NCBI RefSeq assembly: GCF_016925535.1 | Contig: NZ_CP070496.1 | Location: forward strand, 558,001 to 622,000 | Direction: 5' to 3' | Source of the DNA: Natronoglycomyces albus | GTDB lineage: Bacteria > Actinomycetota > Actinomycetes > Mycobacteriales > Micromonosporaceae | Length of the DNA: 64,000 nucleotides | Shown: positions 17,942 through 26,386 of the stretch, piece after piece | Layout of the letters: the number at the start of each line of letters is the position of its first letter | Position numbering within the stretch: position 1 is the stretch's first letter | Translations under genes and position numbers: made by a program | The notes under the pieces: generated by a model | The model's database searches: none | Told to the model about the DNA's origin: nothing | What the model saw: only the letters and a program-made list of their open reading frames with translations

Positions 17942-19354
17942 CTATTCTCTTGGTTTGTCTCCAGTGTCTCCGTCGGCCTGTGGTGGCGTATCCGTCGCGG
18001 ATGCCTCGGTGGAAGCAGTGGAGGTAGCCGGGGTTGGGCTTTCGGCCAGCTGACCGTTCTCCTCGGTTCCCTCGGCTGGTTCACGGCCTGGCGTGGGCAG
18101 GTTCAGCTTCTTGATCAGGTAGTAGAAGATCAAGAAGTACACGACAAAGTAGATCAAGCCGACCACCAACACCAGCAATGGGTTGCTCGTGTTGGACTTA
18201 CCGAAGTTGAGTAGGTAGTCGATCAGTCCGGCTGAGAATCCGAAGCCGATCTTGATATTGAGCAGGTCGGCGATGAACATTGACACGCCTGTCATGACCA
18301 CGTGTATGCCAAACAGCAGCGGCGCGATGAAGATGAACGCGAATTCGACCGGTTCGGTGATACCGGTGACGAACGCCGTGGTACCGGTGGCGATCGCGAA
18401 GGACAAGGTCGTCTTCTTGTTCTCCGGTCGTGCCGTGGCCCAGAAGGCCAGCGCGATGGCGGGGATCGCGAACATCATGATGGGGAAGTAACCGGCCATG
18501 AACGTTCCGGCGCCTTCTTGGCCCAAGAAGTAGCAGTTCAGGTCACCCGATGCGGTCTGTCCATCCACATTGCATCCGGGAATGGTGAACCAGACGACCG
18601 AGTTGATGATGTGGTGTAGCCCGAAGGGCACCAACAGGCGGTTTGCCATGCCGTAGAGCAGGGCGCCGATGCCGCCGTGTGTGGCCATCCAGTCTCCGAA
18701 GGCGTCCACCCCGATGGAGGCCATCGGCCACAGGAGACCGGCCAACACGCCGAGCAAGAGTCCGGTGACGGCGGTGGCGATCGGCACAAAGCGCCGGCCA
18801 CCGAAGAACGACAGCCAGGTGGGCAGCTTGATGCGGTGGTACTTCTTCCACAGGTATGCCGAGAGCAGACCGACGACGATACCGCCGAGCACGCCGGTGG
18901 GGTTTTGCATTCCCATGTCGAGGTGGTCGTAGAGTTCGCCGTCGCCGTCTACTGCGGTGATGAGGACGTTGTCGCTGATGCTGGACTCGGCGAACATGAT
19001 CATGCTGACCGCATGGAAGGACAGGTAGCCGACCAGACCGGCTAGGGCTGCCGAGCCGTCGCCCTTCTTGGCGAAGCCGAAGGCGATGCCGACTGCGAAC
19101 AGTAGTGGCAGGTTGGTGAATAGCGCGTCTCCGGAGGCGGCCATGACTTTGGCCACGGGGAGCAACCATTCGGCGCGGCCGCCGAGACCGTCGACGCCGA
19201 GCATGTCGTCTTGTCCGAAACGCAGCAGTAGCGCGGCGGCGGGCAGGACGGCGATGGGCAGCATGAGGCTGCGTCCGAAGCGTTGGAGAACCGCGAGGGC
19301 GCGGGTTCTCCAGGGAGTGGTGGGCCTGGATTTAGTGGAATCGGTGGCGCTCAC
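17942..19354 (-). CDS. PTS membrane permease EIIC, glucose/N-acetylglucosamine type
   Basis: A 470-residue membrane permease of the glucose-GlcNAc EIIC family. There are about ten hydrophobic segments, the conserved ITEPVEFAFIF motif around residue 340, and GLHHIINSVVWF. No EIIB domain is fused; EIIB is a separate divergent gene. The split resembles the Streptomyces NagE2/NagF GlcNAc system, so GlcNAc is the favoured substrate, but glucose cannot be excluded. The Ser/Thr/Ala-rich last 45 residues are a disordered tail. GTG 19354 has AGGAGG upstream. Confidence 0.9.
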   Translation of the reverse strand: MSATDSTKSRPTTPWRTRALAVLQRFGRSLMLPIAVLPAAALLLRFGQDDMLGVDGLGGRAEWLLPVAKVMAASGDALFTNLPLLFAVGIAFGFAKKGDGSAALAGLVGYLSFHAVSMIMFAESSISDNVLITAVDGDGELYDHLDMGMQNPTGVLGGIVVGLLSAYLWKKYHRIKLPTWLSFFGGRRFVPIATAVTGLLLGVLAGLLWPMASIGVDAFGDWMATHGGIGALLYGMANRLLVPFGLHHIINSVVWFTIPGCNVDGQTASGDLNCYFLGQEGAGTFMAGYFPIMMFAIPAIALAFWATARPENKKTTLSFAIATGTTAFVTGITEPVEFAFIFIAPLLFGIHVVMTGVSMFIADLLNIKIGFGFSAGLIDYLLNFGKSNTSNPLLVLVVGLIYFVVYFLIFYYLIKKLNLPTPGREPAEGTEENGQLAESPTPATSTASTEASATDTPPQADGDTGDKPRE

Positions 19355-19492
19355 TTGTTGTCCCTCCTCTGGGCAAGAAGTCGTGGCCGGATTGGATAAG
19401 TGCGGATACTACAGAGGTGCGCGTACGAAACCGTGCGGTTAATTGGCTTTCTGGCTGGAGTTTTACGCACACCACGTACATTTGGTAGGTGA

Positions 19493-19502
19493 GTGTTAAC
19501 AC
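19493..19502. promoter_or_regulatory. Palindrome GTGTTAACAC, possible operator
   Basis: A perfect 10-bp palindrome lies in the 451-bp divergent region between EIIC and EIIB. Its GTTAAC core recurs near 19578. It may bind a sugar-responsive repressor. No DasR-type TGGTCTAGACCA site was seen here. Confidence 0.35.
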
Positions 19503-19567
19503 ATGGTGAGGATGCGTGGTGCCAAAGGTGAGTCTAGGGCCGGGAACGGAAAAACCGTGCCAAAATT

Positions 19568-19601
19568 TTGTTACCTGGTTAACAACTTTCATCGATATAA
19601 T
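19568..19601 (+). promoter_or_regulatory. Promoter with overlapping inverted repeat upstream of EIIB
   Basis: TATAAT (19596-19601) is a consensus -10 element. The inverted repeat TTGTTA-N6-TAACAA (19568-19585) covers the -35 position, as expected for a repressor site. The transcript would have a leader of about 200 nt before EIIB, containing a short ACCCGG/CCGGGT hairpin near 19731. Confidence 0.5.
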
Positions 19602-19805
19602 GTGACCTGATTCACGAATGGCTGACTGATTATGTTCTATCAGTGCTCATAGATGTTTGTAAACCCACCCTAGTGGGCAAATTATCGTCATTGATCTATC
19701 ATTTCGGCACAGGCACTCCAGCCACTGAAGCACCCGGATTCTGCCCGGGTACGGCTCAACGCGGCGGTATTCCGTGCGTAGGCCGAGGGGAAGGGAAGAC
19801 AGAAA

Positions 19806-20036
19806 ATGGATAAAGCTGAAGCGATCGTCAAAGCCCTAGGCGGCAGCGCGAACATCCTCGAAATCGAGCCGTGCGCGACCCGGCTACGTACCGAGGTCGA
19901 GGACGAAACCCTGGTCAACGACGCAGCGCTCAAAGCCGCTGGAGCCTATGGCGTGATGCGGGCGGGCACCGTCATTCAGGTTGTCGTCGGGCCCGAGGCC
20001 GATGTCATCGCCTCCGATATCGACGACATCCTCTAA
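19806..20036 (+). CDS. PTS EIIB component, glucose/N-acetylglucosamine type
   Basis: A 76-residue stand-alone EIIB domain. The phosphorylation-site cysteine is in IEPCATRLR (about residue 22), the family signature, and the fold ends with GTVIQVVVGPEAD. It accepts phosphate from EIIA and passes it to sugar bound by EIIC. GAAGGGAAG precedes the ATG. It is the first gene of the rightward PTS operon and is divergent from its EIIC partner. Confidence 0.92.
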   Translation: MDKAEAIVKALGGSANILEIEPCATRLRTEVEDETLVNDAALKAAGAYGVMRAGTVIQVVVGPEADVIASDIDDIL

Positions 20037-20119
20037 GCGCAAACGCCGCATACCGCCGCCTCGCACCGCACGGGATTGACCCCGCAATGGCCCAACCGTC
20101 GTGCTCAGTGGGACGTTCC

Positions 20120-20169
20120 AGCCCTGCTTAAATGAGCACAACTGCGCAGATTGTGCGCGAAACAGGGCT
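20120..20169 (+). promoter_or_regulatory. Nested inverted repeats between EIIB and EIIA genes
   Basis: AGCCCTG (20120-20126) pairs with CAGGGCT (20163-20169), and inside it GCACAA (20136-20141) pairs with TTGTGC (20151-20156). No T run follows. It could be an attenuator or processing hairpin that sets the EIIB to EIIA ratio. Confidence 0.4.
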
Positions 20170-20250
20170 TGAGCAGCGGTCATGCTGAGAGGTTTACTCG
20201 TAGCGGCGATGACACGGACTCATATCCCAAACCCAGCACAAGGAGCTGCC

Positions 20251-20760
20251 GTGAGTGAAATCTTGGCCCCAGTCTCAGGCACCGCCGTCGATCTATCGGC
20301 GGTCGACGATCCGGTGTTCTCCCAGGGCATGGTCGGCCCCGGGGCCGCCGTCGAACCGAACTTCGAACCCGAGGTCGCCGCTGTACGCGAACCGCAGGGA
20401 GGTGAGGTGCCCAAGGACGTCACGAGCGAGGCTGTGTCTCCCATCGGCGGCACCATCGTCAAGCTGCACCCGCACGCCTTTGTCGTCGCGGGTACGCATG
20501 GCCATGGCGTCCTGGTTCACCTTGGTATCGACACCGTCGACCTCAAGGGCGAGGGTTTCGAGCTCCTGGTGCGTGAAGGGGAGACCGTCACCGCCGGACA
20601 AGCCATCGTGCGCTGGAGCCCGGCCGCGGTGCGTGCCTCCGGCCGCTCCGCCGTATGCCCAGTCATCGCGCTTGACGCGGACCCGAGCGTCGTCACCGAC
20701 CTGGCCTCGGGCGAGATCAACACTGGCGAAGCGCTTTTCACCTGGTCTGACGCCACCTGA
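20251..20760 (+). CDS. crr: PTS EIIA component, glucose type
   Basis: A 169-residue EIIA-Glc-family protein. The phosphorylated histidine lies in HGVLVHLGIDTVDL (about residue 90), and SPIGGTIVKLHPHAF and GLLVREGETV-type motifs match. It relays phosphate from HPr to EIIB and in many bacteria also serves as a regulatory signal. GTG 20251 is preferred because AAGGAG lies six bases upstream; an earlier in-frame ATG at 20182 has none. Confidence 0.92.
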   Translation: MSEILAPVSGTAVDLSAVDDPVFSQGMVGPGAAVEPNFEPEVAAVREPQGGEVPKDVTSEAVSPIGGTIVKLHPHAFVVAGTHGHGVLVHLGIDTVDLKGEGFELLVREGETVTAGQAIVRWSPAAVRASGRSAVCPVIALDADPSVVTDLASGEINTGEALFTWSDAT

Positions 20761-20816
20761 TCCGCCCCACCTACCCAACGCCGATAACCACACACCAGTA
20801 CCAAGAGAGGTCCATG

Positions 20817-21065
20817 ATGGCGCAACGCGAAATTAAGGTCGCCCTGGAAGTAGGGCTGCATGCCCGGCCCGCCGCCCAGTTCGTGCAGCTGGCCGCCGCC
20901 TCCGATTCTGAGGTGACGGTCGCGAAAGCCGGTGGTGAGGCCGTCAACGCCAAGAGCATGCTCTCCGTGCTTAGTCTTGACGTCCGTCATGGCGACACCA
21001 TCACCATCACCACCGATGACGCCGAGGCGCTGGGACACATCGAAGAGCTGGTCACCAGTGCCTAG
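20817..21065 (+). CDS. ptsH: Phosphocarrier protein HPr
   Basis: An 82-residue HPr. The active histidine is in GLHARPAAQFVQLAA (about residue 14). KSMLSVLSLDV carries the region of regulatory Ser46, which is conserved. Of the tandem ATG codons 20814 and 20817, the second has better distance from GAGAGG. The stop overlaps the GTG start of ptsI by eight bases, coupling production of the two general PTS proteins. Confidence 0.95.
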   Translation: MAQREIKVALEVGLHARPAAQFVQLAAASDSEVTVAKAGGEAVNAKSMLSVLSLDVRHGDTITITTDDAEALGHIEELVTSA

Positions 21066-22773
21066 GTCGGCTGCTTCCGGATCAGATGGACTCGTGGGCA
21101 TCGGCGTCTCCCCCGGGATCGCGTTCGCCCCCCTCAAACGTATGGCGGAGCCGATAGCGGCTCCCGAGGCGAGCCTGCGCCACGCTGGCGACGCCGAGGC
21201 GGAGCAACACCGCCTGACCCAAGCGCTCCACGCCGTCGCCACCGAGCTGGAACGGCGCTCCGAACAGGCTCGGAGCGCTGGCCGTGACGATGCCGCCGAC
21301 GTGCTACAAGCCCAGGTCATGATGGCCTCGGACCCCGGCCTGCCCGAAGGAGCGGGGGCCATGATCCGGCAGGGGAAGGCCGCTGAGCGCGCCATCTTCG
21401 ACACGTTCAACACCTTCCGCGACATGATCACCTCCGCAGGCGGGTACATGGCCGGGCGAGCAGCCGACCTCGACGACATCCGCGACCGAGTGGTGGCCGT
21501 GCTGACCGGTGCGGATATGCCCGGCATCCCCGAATCCGACGAGCCGTTCATTTTGGTCGCCCATGACCTGGCTCCGGCCGACACCGCCGGGATTGACGCG
21601 GACCTTGTCACGGCCCTCGTCACCGTGCAGGGAAGCCCCACCAGCCATACGGCCATCCTCGCTCGCACCATGGGCATCCCGGCCGTCGTCGCCTGTGCCT
21701 CCGCCGCCGAGCTGGAGGAAGGCGTTCAGCTGCTGGTTGATGGCAGCTCGGGCACGATCAGTGTCGACCCCGACGAGCAGCAGGTGGCTCAGGCTCGCGA
21801 AGTCGACCGACTGCGGCTGGCCGCCATCGCCGAATCCACCGGACCCGGAGCGACCGCCGACGGTCACCGGGTGCAATTGCTGGCCAATATCGGTGGACCC
21901 GACGACGTCGCGGCCGCGGTGGCCAATGGAGCCGAAGGGGTCGGTCTCTACCGCACCGAGTTCCTTTACCTCGACCGCGTCGACGAGCCCACTCTCGAAG
22001 AACAACGCCACGCCTACCATCAGGTCAGCGTGGCCTTTCCCAACGGAAAGGTTGTGGTGCGCACGCTCGACGCCGGGGCCGACAAGCCGCTGGCGTTTAT
22101 CCCCACCGCCGAAGAGCCGAACCCGGCGCTGGGGGAGCGGGGTCTACGTCTGGCGCACACCCATGCGCAGCTGTTGGCAGACCAACTCGAGGCCCTGGGG
22201 CAAGTCCACGAAAATGATCCGGCCGAGCTCCTGGTCATGGCCCCGATGGTGGCTGACGTGGACGACGCGGAATTTTTCACCCGCGCCGTTCGCAACGCCG
22301 GCCTCAATCAGGCCGGGATCATGGTGGAGGTCCCCTCGGCCGCGATTCGAGCCCGGGACCTGGCCGACATCGTGGACTTCTTTAGCATCGGCACCAATGA
22401 CCTCGCCCAATACACTTATGCGGCAGACCGGCAGGTCGGAAACCTCGCCGCATACCAAAACCCTTGGCAGCCAGCGCTGCTAGATCTCATAGCGATGACG
22501 GCCCGCGCGGCCGCTGAGGCCGAAAAGCCATGCGGAGTGTGCGGTGAGGCCGCCTCTGACCCGGTGCTGGCGTGTGTGCTGGTCGGACTCGGGGTCACGA
22601 GCCTGTCGATGTCTGCCCCGGCCCTGCCGATGGTCAGAGCCGCCTTGGCTCGCCACGACCTGGCACAATGCCGGGCGGCGGCTGAAGCGGCCCTCGGGGA
22701 GCGGGACGCCGAAGCGGCCAACGCGGCGGCTAAGGAAGCTCTGCCAGCCCTGATGGAGCTGGGGCTGGCTTAA
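21058..22773 (+). CDS. ptsI: PTS enzyme I, phosphoenolpyruvate-protein phosphotransferase
   Basis: A 571-residue enzyme I, normal length. The phospho-histidine lies in GSPTSHTAILART (about residue 195). The PEP-binding barrel shows YRTEFLYLDR, DAGADKPL, EVPSAAIRA, SIGTNDLAQY and the catalytic-cysteine segment PCGVCGEAASDP. It takes phosphate from PEP and passes it to HPr. GTG 21058 lies within the end of ptsH with GAAGAG upstream. A longer open frame to 20932 only reads through ptsH. It is the last gene of the operon. Confidence 0.95.
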   Translation: MPRSAASGSDGLVGIGVSPGIAFAPLKRMAEPIAAPEASLRHAGDAEAEQHRLTQALHAVATELERRSEQARSAGRDDAADVLQAQVMMASDPGLPEGAGAMIRQGKAAERAIFDTFNTFRDMITSAGGYMAGRAADLDDIRDRVVAVLTGADMPGIPESDEPFILVAHDLAPADTAGIDADLVTALVTVQGSPTSHTAILARTMGIPAVVACASAAELEEGVQLLVDGSSGTISVDPDEQQVAQAREVDRLRLAAIAESTGPGATADGHRVQLLANIGGPDDVAAAVANGAEGVGLYRTEFLYLDRVDEPTLEEQRHAYHQVSVAFPNGKVVVRTLDAGADKPLAFIPTAEEPNPALGERGLRLAHTHAQLLADQLEALGQVHENDPAELLVMAPMVADVDDAEFFTRAVRNAGLNQAGIMVEVPSAAIRARDLADIVDFFSIGTNDLAQYTYAADRQVGNLAAYQNPWQPALLDLIAMTARAAAEAEKPCGVCGEAASDPVLACVLVGLGVTSLSMSAPALPMVRAALARHDLAQCRAAAEAALGERDAEAANAAAKEALPALMELGLA

Positions 22774-22956
22774 GTGGCCGGCAAGTGGGCCTGGCTTGAG
22801 TGGGCTCTTGCCTAAGTAGGGGTCGGTCTGGGGAGACCTGGCCCGAGATGGGCTCTTACCGAAGAGTCGACCATGGGTGAGGCCGTTGGCCCGAAACCGA
22901 AATCGGACCTGCGTCGTAGGTTGGCCAGCAGGCGTGTTCTCACTAGGATCGGCGGT

Positions 22957-23460
22957 ATGGAAACGCCTCCCGCCCACCTCGAATACCGCCCGTCCGCCCG
23001 CATCATCCTGGCCAACCGTCGCGACGAGATCTTGCTGTTCAACGAGAACCACCCGGTCAAGGGTCCGCTGTGGTTCACCGTGGGCGGCCGTTTGGAACCG
23101 GACGAAACTCCCATGCGGGCCGCCGTGCGCGAGTTGAAGGAAGAGACCGGCCTGGTGGTGGCGCCGGATCGACTCGGCCAGCCCATCGCCACGAGCAGGG
23201 GCGAGTGGGAGTATCGCGGGCGTCAGCTGTGGAGCTACGACACGTTCTTCTTCCTGCGGGTCGATGAGCTAGAGGTCGACGACTCGGGAATGGAGGACTA
23301 TGAGTTCGAGCAGATCGCGTCGCATCGCTGGTGGCCGGTCGGTGAGCTGGAGACCACGACCGCGCTGATCTTCCCCGGCGAGTTCGCGTGGCTGGCGCGG
23401 AGACTCGTCTCCGGCGAGACCTGGGACGAGCCGGTGAAGCTACCCTGGTTCGTCGCCTAA
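22957..23460 (+). CDS. NUDIX hydrolase
   Basis: A 167-residue protein with a complete Nudix box, GRLEPDETPMRAAVRELKEETGL (about residues 44-66 from this start). The Glu residues of RELKEE bind divalent metal. Nudix enzymes hydrolyse nucleoside diphosphates linked to another moiety; the specificity cannot be told. The C-terminal PWFVA resembles uncharacterised actinobacterial members. A longer form from ATG 22873 adds a basic, non-conserved stretch. Confidence 0.85.
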   Translation: METPPAHLEYRPSARIILANRRDEILLFNENHPVKGPLWFTVGGRLEPDETPMRAAVRELKEETGLVVAPDRLGQPIATSRGEWEYRGRQLWSYDTFFFLRVDELEVDDSGMEDYEFEQIASHRWWPVGELETTTALIFPGEFAWLARRLVSGETWDEPVKLPWFVA

Positions 23461-23500
23461 GCAACTCGAAGGGCTCGCCGATGAGCCTTTGAGCGGAACG

Positions 23501-23899
23501 CTATGTCAACAGTCGCATGCCCGCGTTGTTGGCGGCACCTTTGTCGAACGTGACCGTGTCGGAACATCCCGCGTCGTGGTTGCGAGCCGTGATCAGAGCA
23601 TCGGCAAAACCGGCTCCGTCTTGTGCGGCCTTCAGCGCGGTGCGTACGAGATCCGCGCGCTCAGCCACGATCTCGCGGGCATCGATCAGCCGCGCCATGG
23701 CGCCGGTAGCCTCGTCGACGGAGTAGGCATAGCCGCGCTTGCTGGTAAGAACCCAGTAGAGCTCTACCAACACGATGTGACTGATGTATCCGGGCCGTTC
23801 TTCGGACAGTGTCTCGATGCTCCGCGCGGCGATCTCACTTCGCTTGGGATCGTCGTTGGTCAAGAATCGAACGAGAACGTTGGTGTCAAGTCCGATCAA
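23501..23899 (-). CDS. vapC: PIN-domain toxin, VapC family
   Basis: A 132-residue PIN-domain ribonuclease. Acidic residues of the active site are visible in GLDTNVLVRF, LVELYWVL, FADALITARNHDAG and TVTFDKGA. VapC toxins cut specific tRNA or rRNA sites when free of antitoxin. TTG 23899 is chosen because GGAAGG lies eight bases upstream and homology begins immediately (IGLDTN). It overlaps the last 14 bases of the antitoxin gene, giving translational coupling. Confidence 0.88.
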   Translation of the reverse strand: MIGLDTNVLVRFLTNDDPKRSEIAARSIETLSEERPGYISHIVLVELYWVLTSKRGYAYSVDEATGAMARLIDAREIVAERADLVRTALKAAQDGAGFADALITARNHDAGCSDTVTFDKGAANNAGMRLLT

Positions 23900-24146
23900 C
23901 GTCGAGGCCTTCCAGCGCGCCGTCGGCGACGGCCGCATCCATCTGTGCTTGGCTGAGAGGCCGTGGCGGGGGCTTCAGAATGCCCCGCAGCGAGGAGATC
24001 GAGGGCTTCGCCGTAGTCGGAATCATTTCGATCGTCCCGTGGTCGGTCTCTTGAAAGTCGATCCGGACGCCTTGGGACAACCCGTGCTGCTGCCGCAGCT
24101 TATAGGGGATCGTCACTTGTCCCTTACTGGTAATAGTGGCTTCCAT
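23886..24146 (-). CDS. vapB: AbrB/SpoVT-like antitoxin, VapB family
   Basis: An 86-residue protein. Residues 1-45 form a swapped-hairpin AbrB DNA-binding domain (MEATITSKGQVTIPYKLRQ). The Pro-rich C-terminus should wrap the VapC toxin. A perfect AAGGAGG precedes the ATG, and the operator-like palindrome 24154-24171 overlaps that ribosome-binding site, indicating autoregulation. Confidence 0.88.
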   Translation of the reverse strand: MEATITSKGQVTIPYKLRQQHGLSQGVRIDFQETDHGTIEMIPTTAKPSISSLRGILKPPPRPLSQAQMDAAVADGALEGLDVDRT

Positions 24147-24153
24147 CGTTCCT

Positions 24154-24171
24154 CCTTACTTAAGTGTAAGG
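24154..24171 (-). promoter_or_regulatory. Palindromic operator candidate of vapBC
   Basis: CCTTAC-N6-GTAAGG, an 18-bp inverted repeat, starts eight bases upstream of vapB and includes its Shine-Dalgarno sequence. A VapBC complex bound here would block transcription initiation or elongation. Confidence 0.6.
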
Positions 24172-24212
24172 AATATGTGGGCGCGGGGCAAGCTTTTCGC
24201 CCCCTCCCACGG

Positions 24213-25142
24213 TCAATCCTCGCGCACCGCCTCTGCCTCGGCCAGCTCCTGGTTCGCCTGCACAGTGGCCGGATGCGGCGCGACCAGACCCATCTTGGCC
24301 CGTTTTTGGCACAACTGGGCCAGTCGGTCATACGCGGCCTTGCCCAGCATCGCGATCAACTCGTGCTCGTAGGACTCCCACACCGGCTTGCTCGCCGTAT
24401 GCGCCAAGGGGGAGCCGGTGCACCACCAGTCGAAGTCGTGCCCTCCCGCGCCCCAGGAACGGCGGTCGAACTCGGTGATCCACGTGACCTCGATGTCCGT
24501 GCCGTCGGCCTTGGACTCGGTGGTGAAGTCCCGCTTCACCGGCAACTGCCAACACACCTCGGGCTTGTAGTCCATCGGGTGGACTCCATCGCGTAGCGCT
24601 TGCGCGTGCAGGGCACACCCCTTCCCGGCACCGAAGCCCTCCCGGTTGAGAAAGATACAGCCCCCGTCGACCACGGCGGTCTTCTTGGCGGGCTCTTCCT
24701 CCCCCTCGTCGTTCTCCAGCGTGTCGTCCTCAATCGTGTCGGCGAATCGCTTCGTGTGGTACTGCCACGTCTGTGGCGTCAGCCGCTTGACCGCCTGCCG
24801 GACCCGCTTGATGTCGGCCTTGTCAGTGTAGAAAGCCCCGTGCAGGCAGCACCCGTCCTCGGGCTGCTTGTCGCTGATCCCCGGACAGCCGTTCATGAAG
24901 ATGCAGCCCCAGCTGGACATCAGCCACGTCAAGTCCGCCCGTACCACTGTCTGTGGGTCGTCGGGATCGGTGAACTCGACCCATTCGCGGTCGAAGTCCG
25001 GGTCTACCTCTTGCTTGGTGGGGTGATGCAGGGGCCTCAGGCCCAAATCGGGGCGGTCCGCCGCCGCGTCGGCCCCCTCGGCCTGGCCCGGGACTGTGCC
25101 CTTCGGCTCAGCCGTTCGTCCACGTGCCGATTTTCGCCCCAT
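24213..25142 (-). CDS. Conserved cysteine-rich protein of unknown function
   Basis: A 309-residue cytoplasmic protein. The Cys clusters WGCIFMNGCPG, DGCCLHGAF, GGCIFLNREGF, GKGCALH and EVCWQL suggest a metal or iron-sulfur centre, reminiscent of YkgJ/DUF3109-type cysteine-cluster proteins. The N-terminal ~35 residues are polar and probably disordered. The start at 25142 has GGGGAG upstream; an in-frame ATG at 25169 does not. No operon partner indicates its role. Confidence 0.7.
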   Translation of the reverse strand: MGRKSARGRTAEPKGTVPGQAEGADAAADRPDLGLRPLHHPTKQEVDPDFDREWVEFTDPDDPQTVVRADLTWLMSSWGCIFMNGCPGISDKQPEDGCCLHGAFYTDKADIKRVRQAVKRLTPQTWQYHTKRFADTIEDDTLENDEGEEEPAKKTAVVDGGCIFLNREGFGAGKGCALHAQALRDGVHPMDYKPEVCWQLPVKRDFTTESKADGTDIEVTWITEFDRRSWGAGGHDFDWWCTGSPLAHTASKPVWESYEHELIAMLGKAAYDRLAQLCQKRAKMGLVAPHPATVQANQELAEAEAVRED

Positions 25143-25438
25143 GATCACTCCCCGCGCATTATTGCTCACCCGACAAATTTACTCCAAGCAGACATATTGA
25201 CGTGCCCGGCCGCTCATTCACGTTACGGAAACGCCACCCCGCCACGAGGGCGGGGCAGACCACTGCTGGCTATGCGCCCCGGGCTTCACCAGCGCTAGCC
25301 TCACACGTTTGGGCCCGCGCGAAGCAGCGGAGGCGGCCGGGTCGGTACCCACCTGAAAAGTCTGCGAGTTTCTCAAGTTACCGCGCGTTGCCCCGCCGCT
25401 TTGGGGCCCGTTACCTTCGGCGCGTATTCTTGGTCACG

Positions 25439-26251
25439 ATGACTGCAAGTGAGGCGCCACCCGTGTTGCTGTCAACGACCTCGGTTTACCCCGAGCCGAC
25501 TCCGGTGGCGTTTGAACTAGCCCGCCGACTCGGTTACGACGGAGTCGAGCTCATGGTGTTCACCGACCCGGTCAGTCAAGACGCCGCGGTGATCAAACGC
25601 CTGAGCGACCACTACGGGGTCCCCGTCGGGGCCGTGCATGCCCCTTGCCTACTCATGACACAGCGCGTGTGGAGCCCCGACCCGTGGCATCGCCTGCGTC
25701 GCAGTGTGGAGATGGCCGACCACCTCCATGCGCCCATGGTGGTCGTACACCCGCCGTTTACCTGGCAAAAGGAATACGCGCGGCGCTTTCCCATCGTGCT
25801 CGACGAGTTGGAGAGCCTCTTTCCTCACATCACCGTGGCGGTGGAAAACATGTACCCGGTGAAAATGGGAAAACGAAAATTGCGGCCCTACACCCCCCAC
25901 TGGGACCCGACTCGGCGCGGGCACAACGCCTACACGTTGGACTTTTCCCACTGTGCCGCCTCAGGGGCCGATGCGATGGAGATGGCCCAGCGTATGGGGG
26001 AGAAACTGCGCCACATCCACCTGACCGACGGCACGAAACCCGGCCTGGACGAACACTTGATCCCCGGTCGCGGAAACCAGCCGTGCGCGCGATTGCTGCG
26101 GCAGCTAGCCCTCCAGGGCTGGGACGGGGCGATCACGGTCGAAGTGTCCACCCGCAAATCCGGCTCCCGGTTGCAGCGGGAAGCCGACTTGGCCGAATCG
26201 CTGGAATTCGCCCGGGAGGCGATGGCCATCCAGCGGTTGCCCAGCCCCTAG
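25439..26251 (+). CDS. Sugar phosphate isomerase/epimerase-like TIM-barrel protein
   Basis: A 270-residue xylose-isomerase-like (AP endonuclease family 2) TIM barrel. Metal-ligand-type residues appear in GVELMVF, VHAPCLL, VVVHPPF, VAVENMYP, TLDFSHC, HIHLTDG and ITVEVST. The substrate is unknown. A homologue with the same neighbourhood (excisionase-like HTH, bS22, acyltransferase) is found in mycobacteria (Rv0498 region). The start is ATG 25439; the preceding open frame is unsupported. Confidence 0.85.
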   Translation: MTASEAPPVLLSTTSVYPEPTPVAFELARRLGYDGVELMVFTDPVSQDAAVIKRLSDHYGVPVGAVHAPCLLMTQRVWSPDPWHRLRRSVEMADHLHAPMVVVHPPFTWQKEYARRFPIVLDELESLFPHITVAVENMYPVKMGKRKLRPYTPHWDPTRRGHNAYTLDFSHCAASGADAMEMAQRMGEKLRHIHLTDGTKPGLDEHLIPGRGNQPCARLLRQLALQGWDGAITVEVSTRKSGSRLQREADLAESLEFAREAMAIQRLPSP

Positions 26252-26386
26252 CGAGCCGGTCGCAGTTCCCATCTGGTGGATCTATCAGCGGTCTCAACGT
26301 CACAAATGTGAGTTTTATCTGGTAGGTAGCTAACAGTTTCATCTACCCTATCGACAGTCAAACGGTGAGATGGCTACTCTGCCTAT

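Noticed and set aside
19355-19805. DasR (dre) operator in the PTS divergent region
   Set aside because: No match to the TGGTCTAGACCA-type palindrome; only GTTAAC-centred repeats were found.
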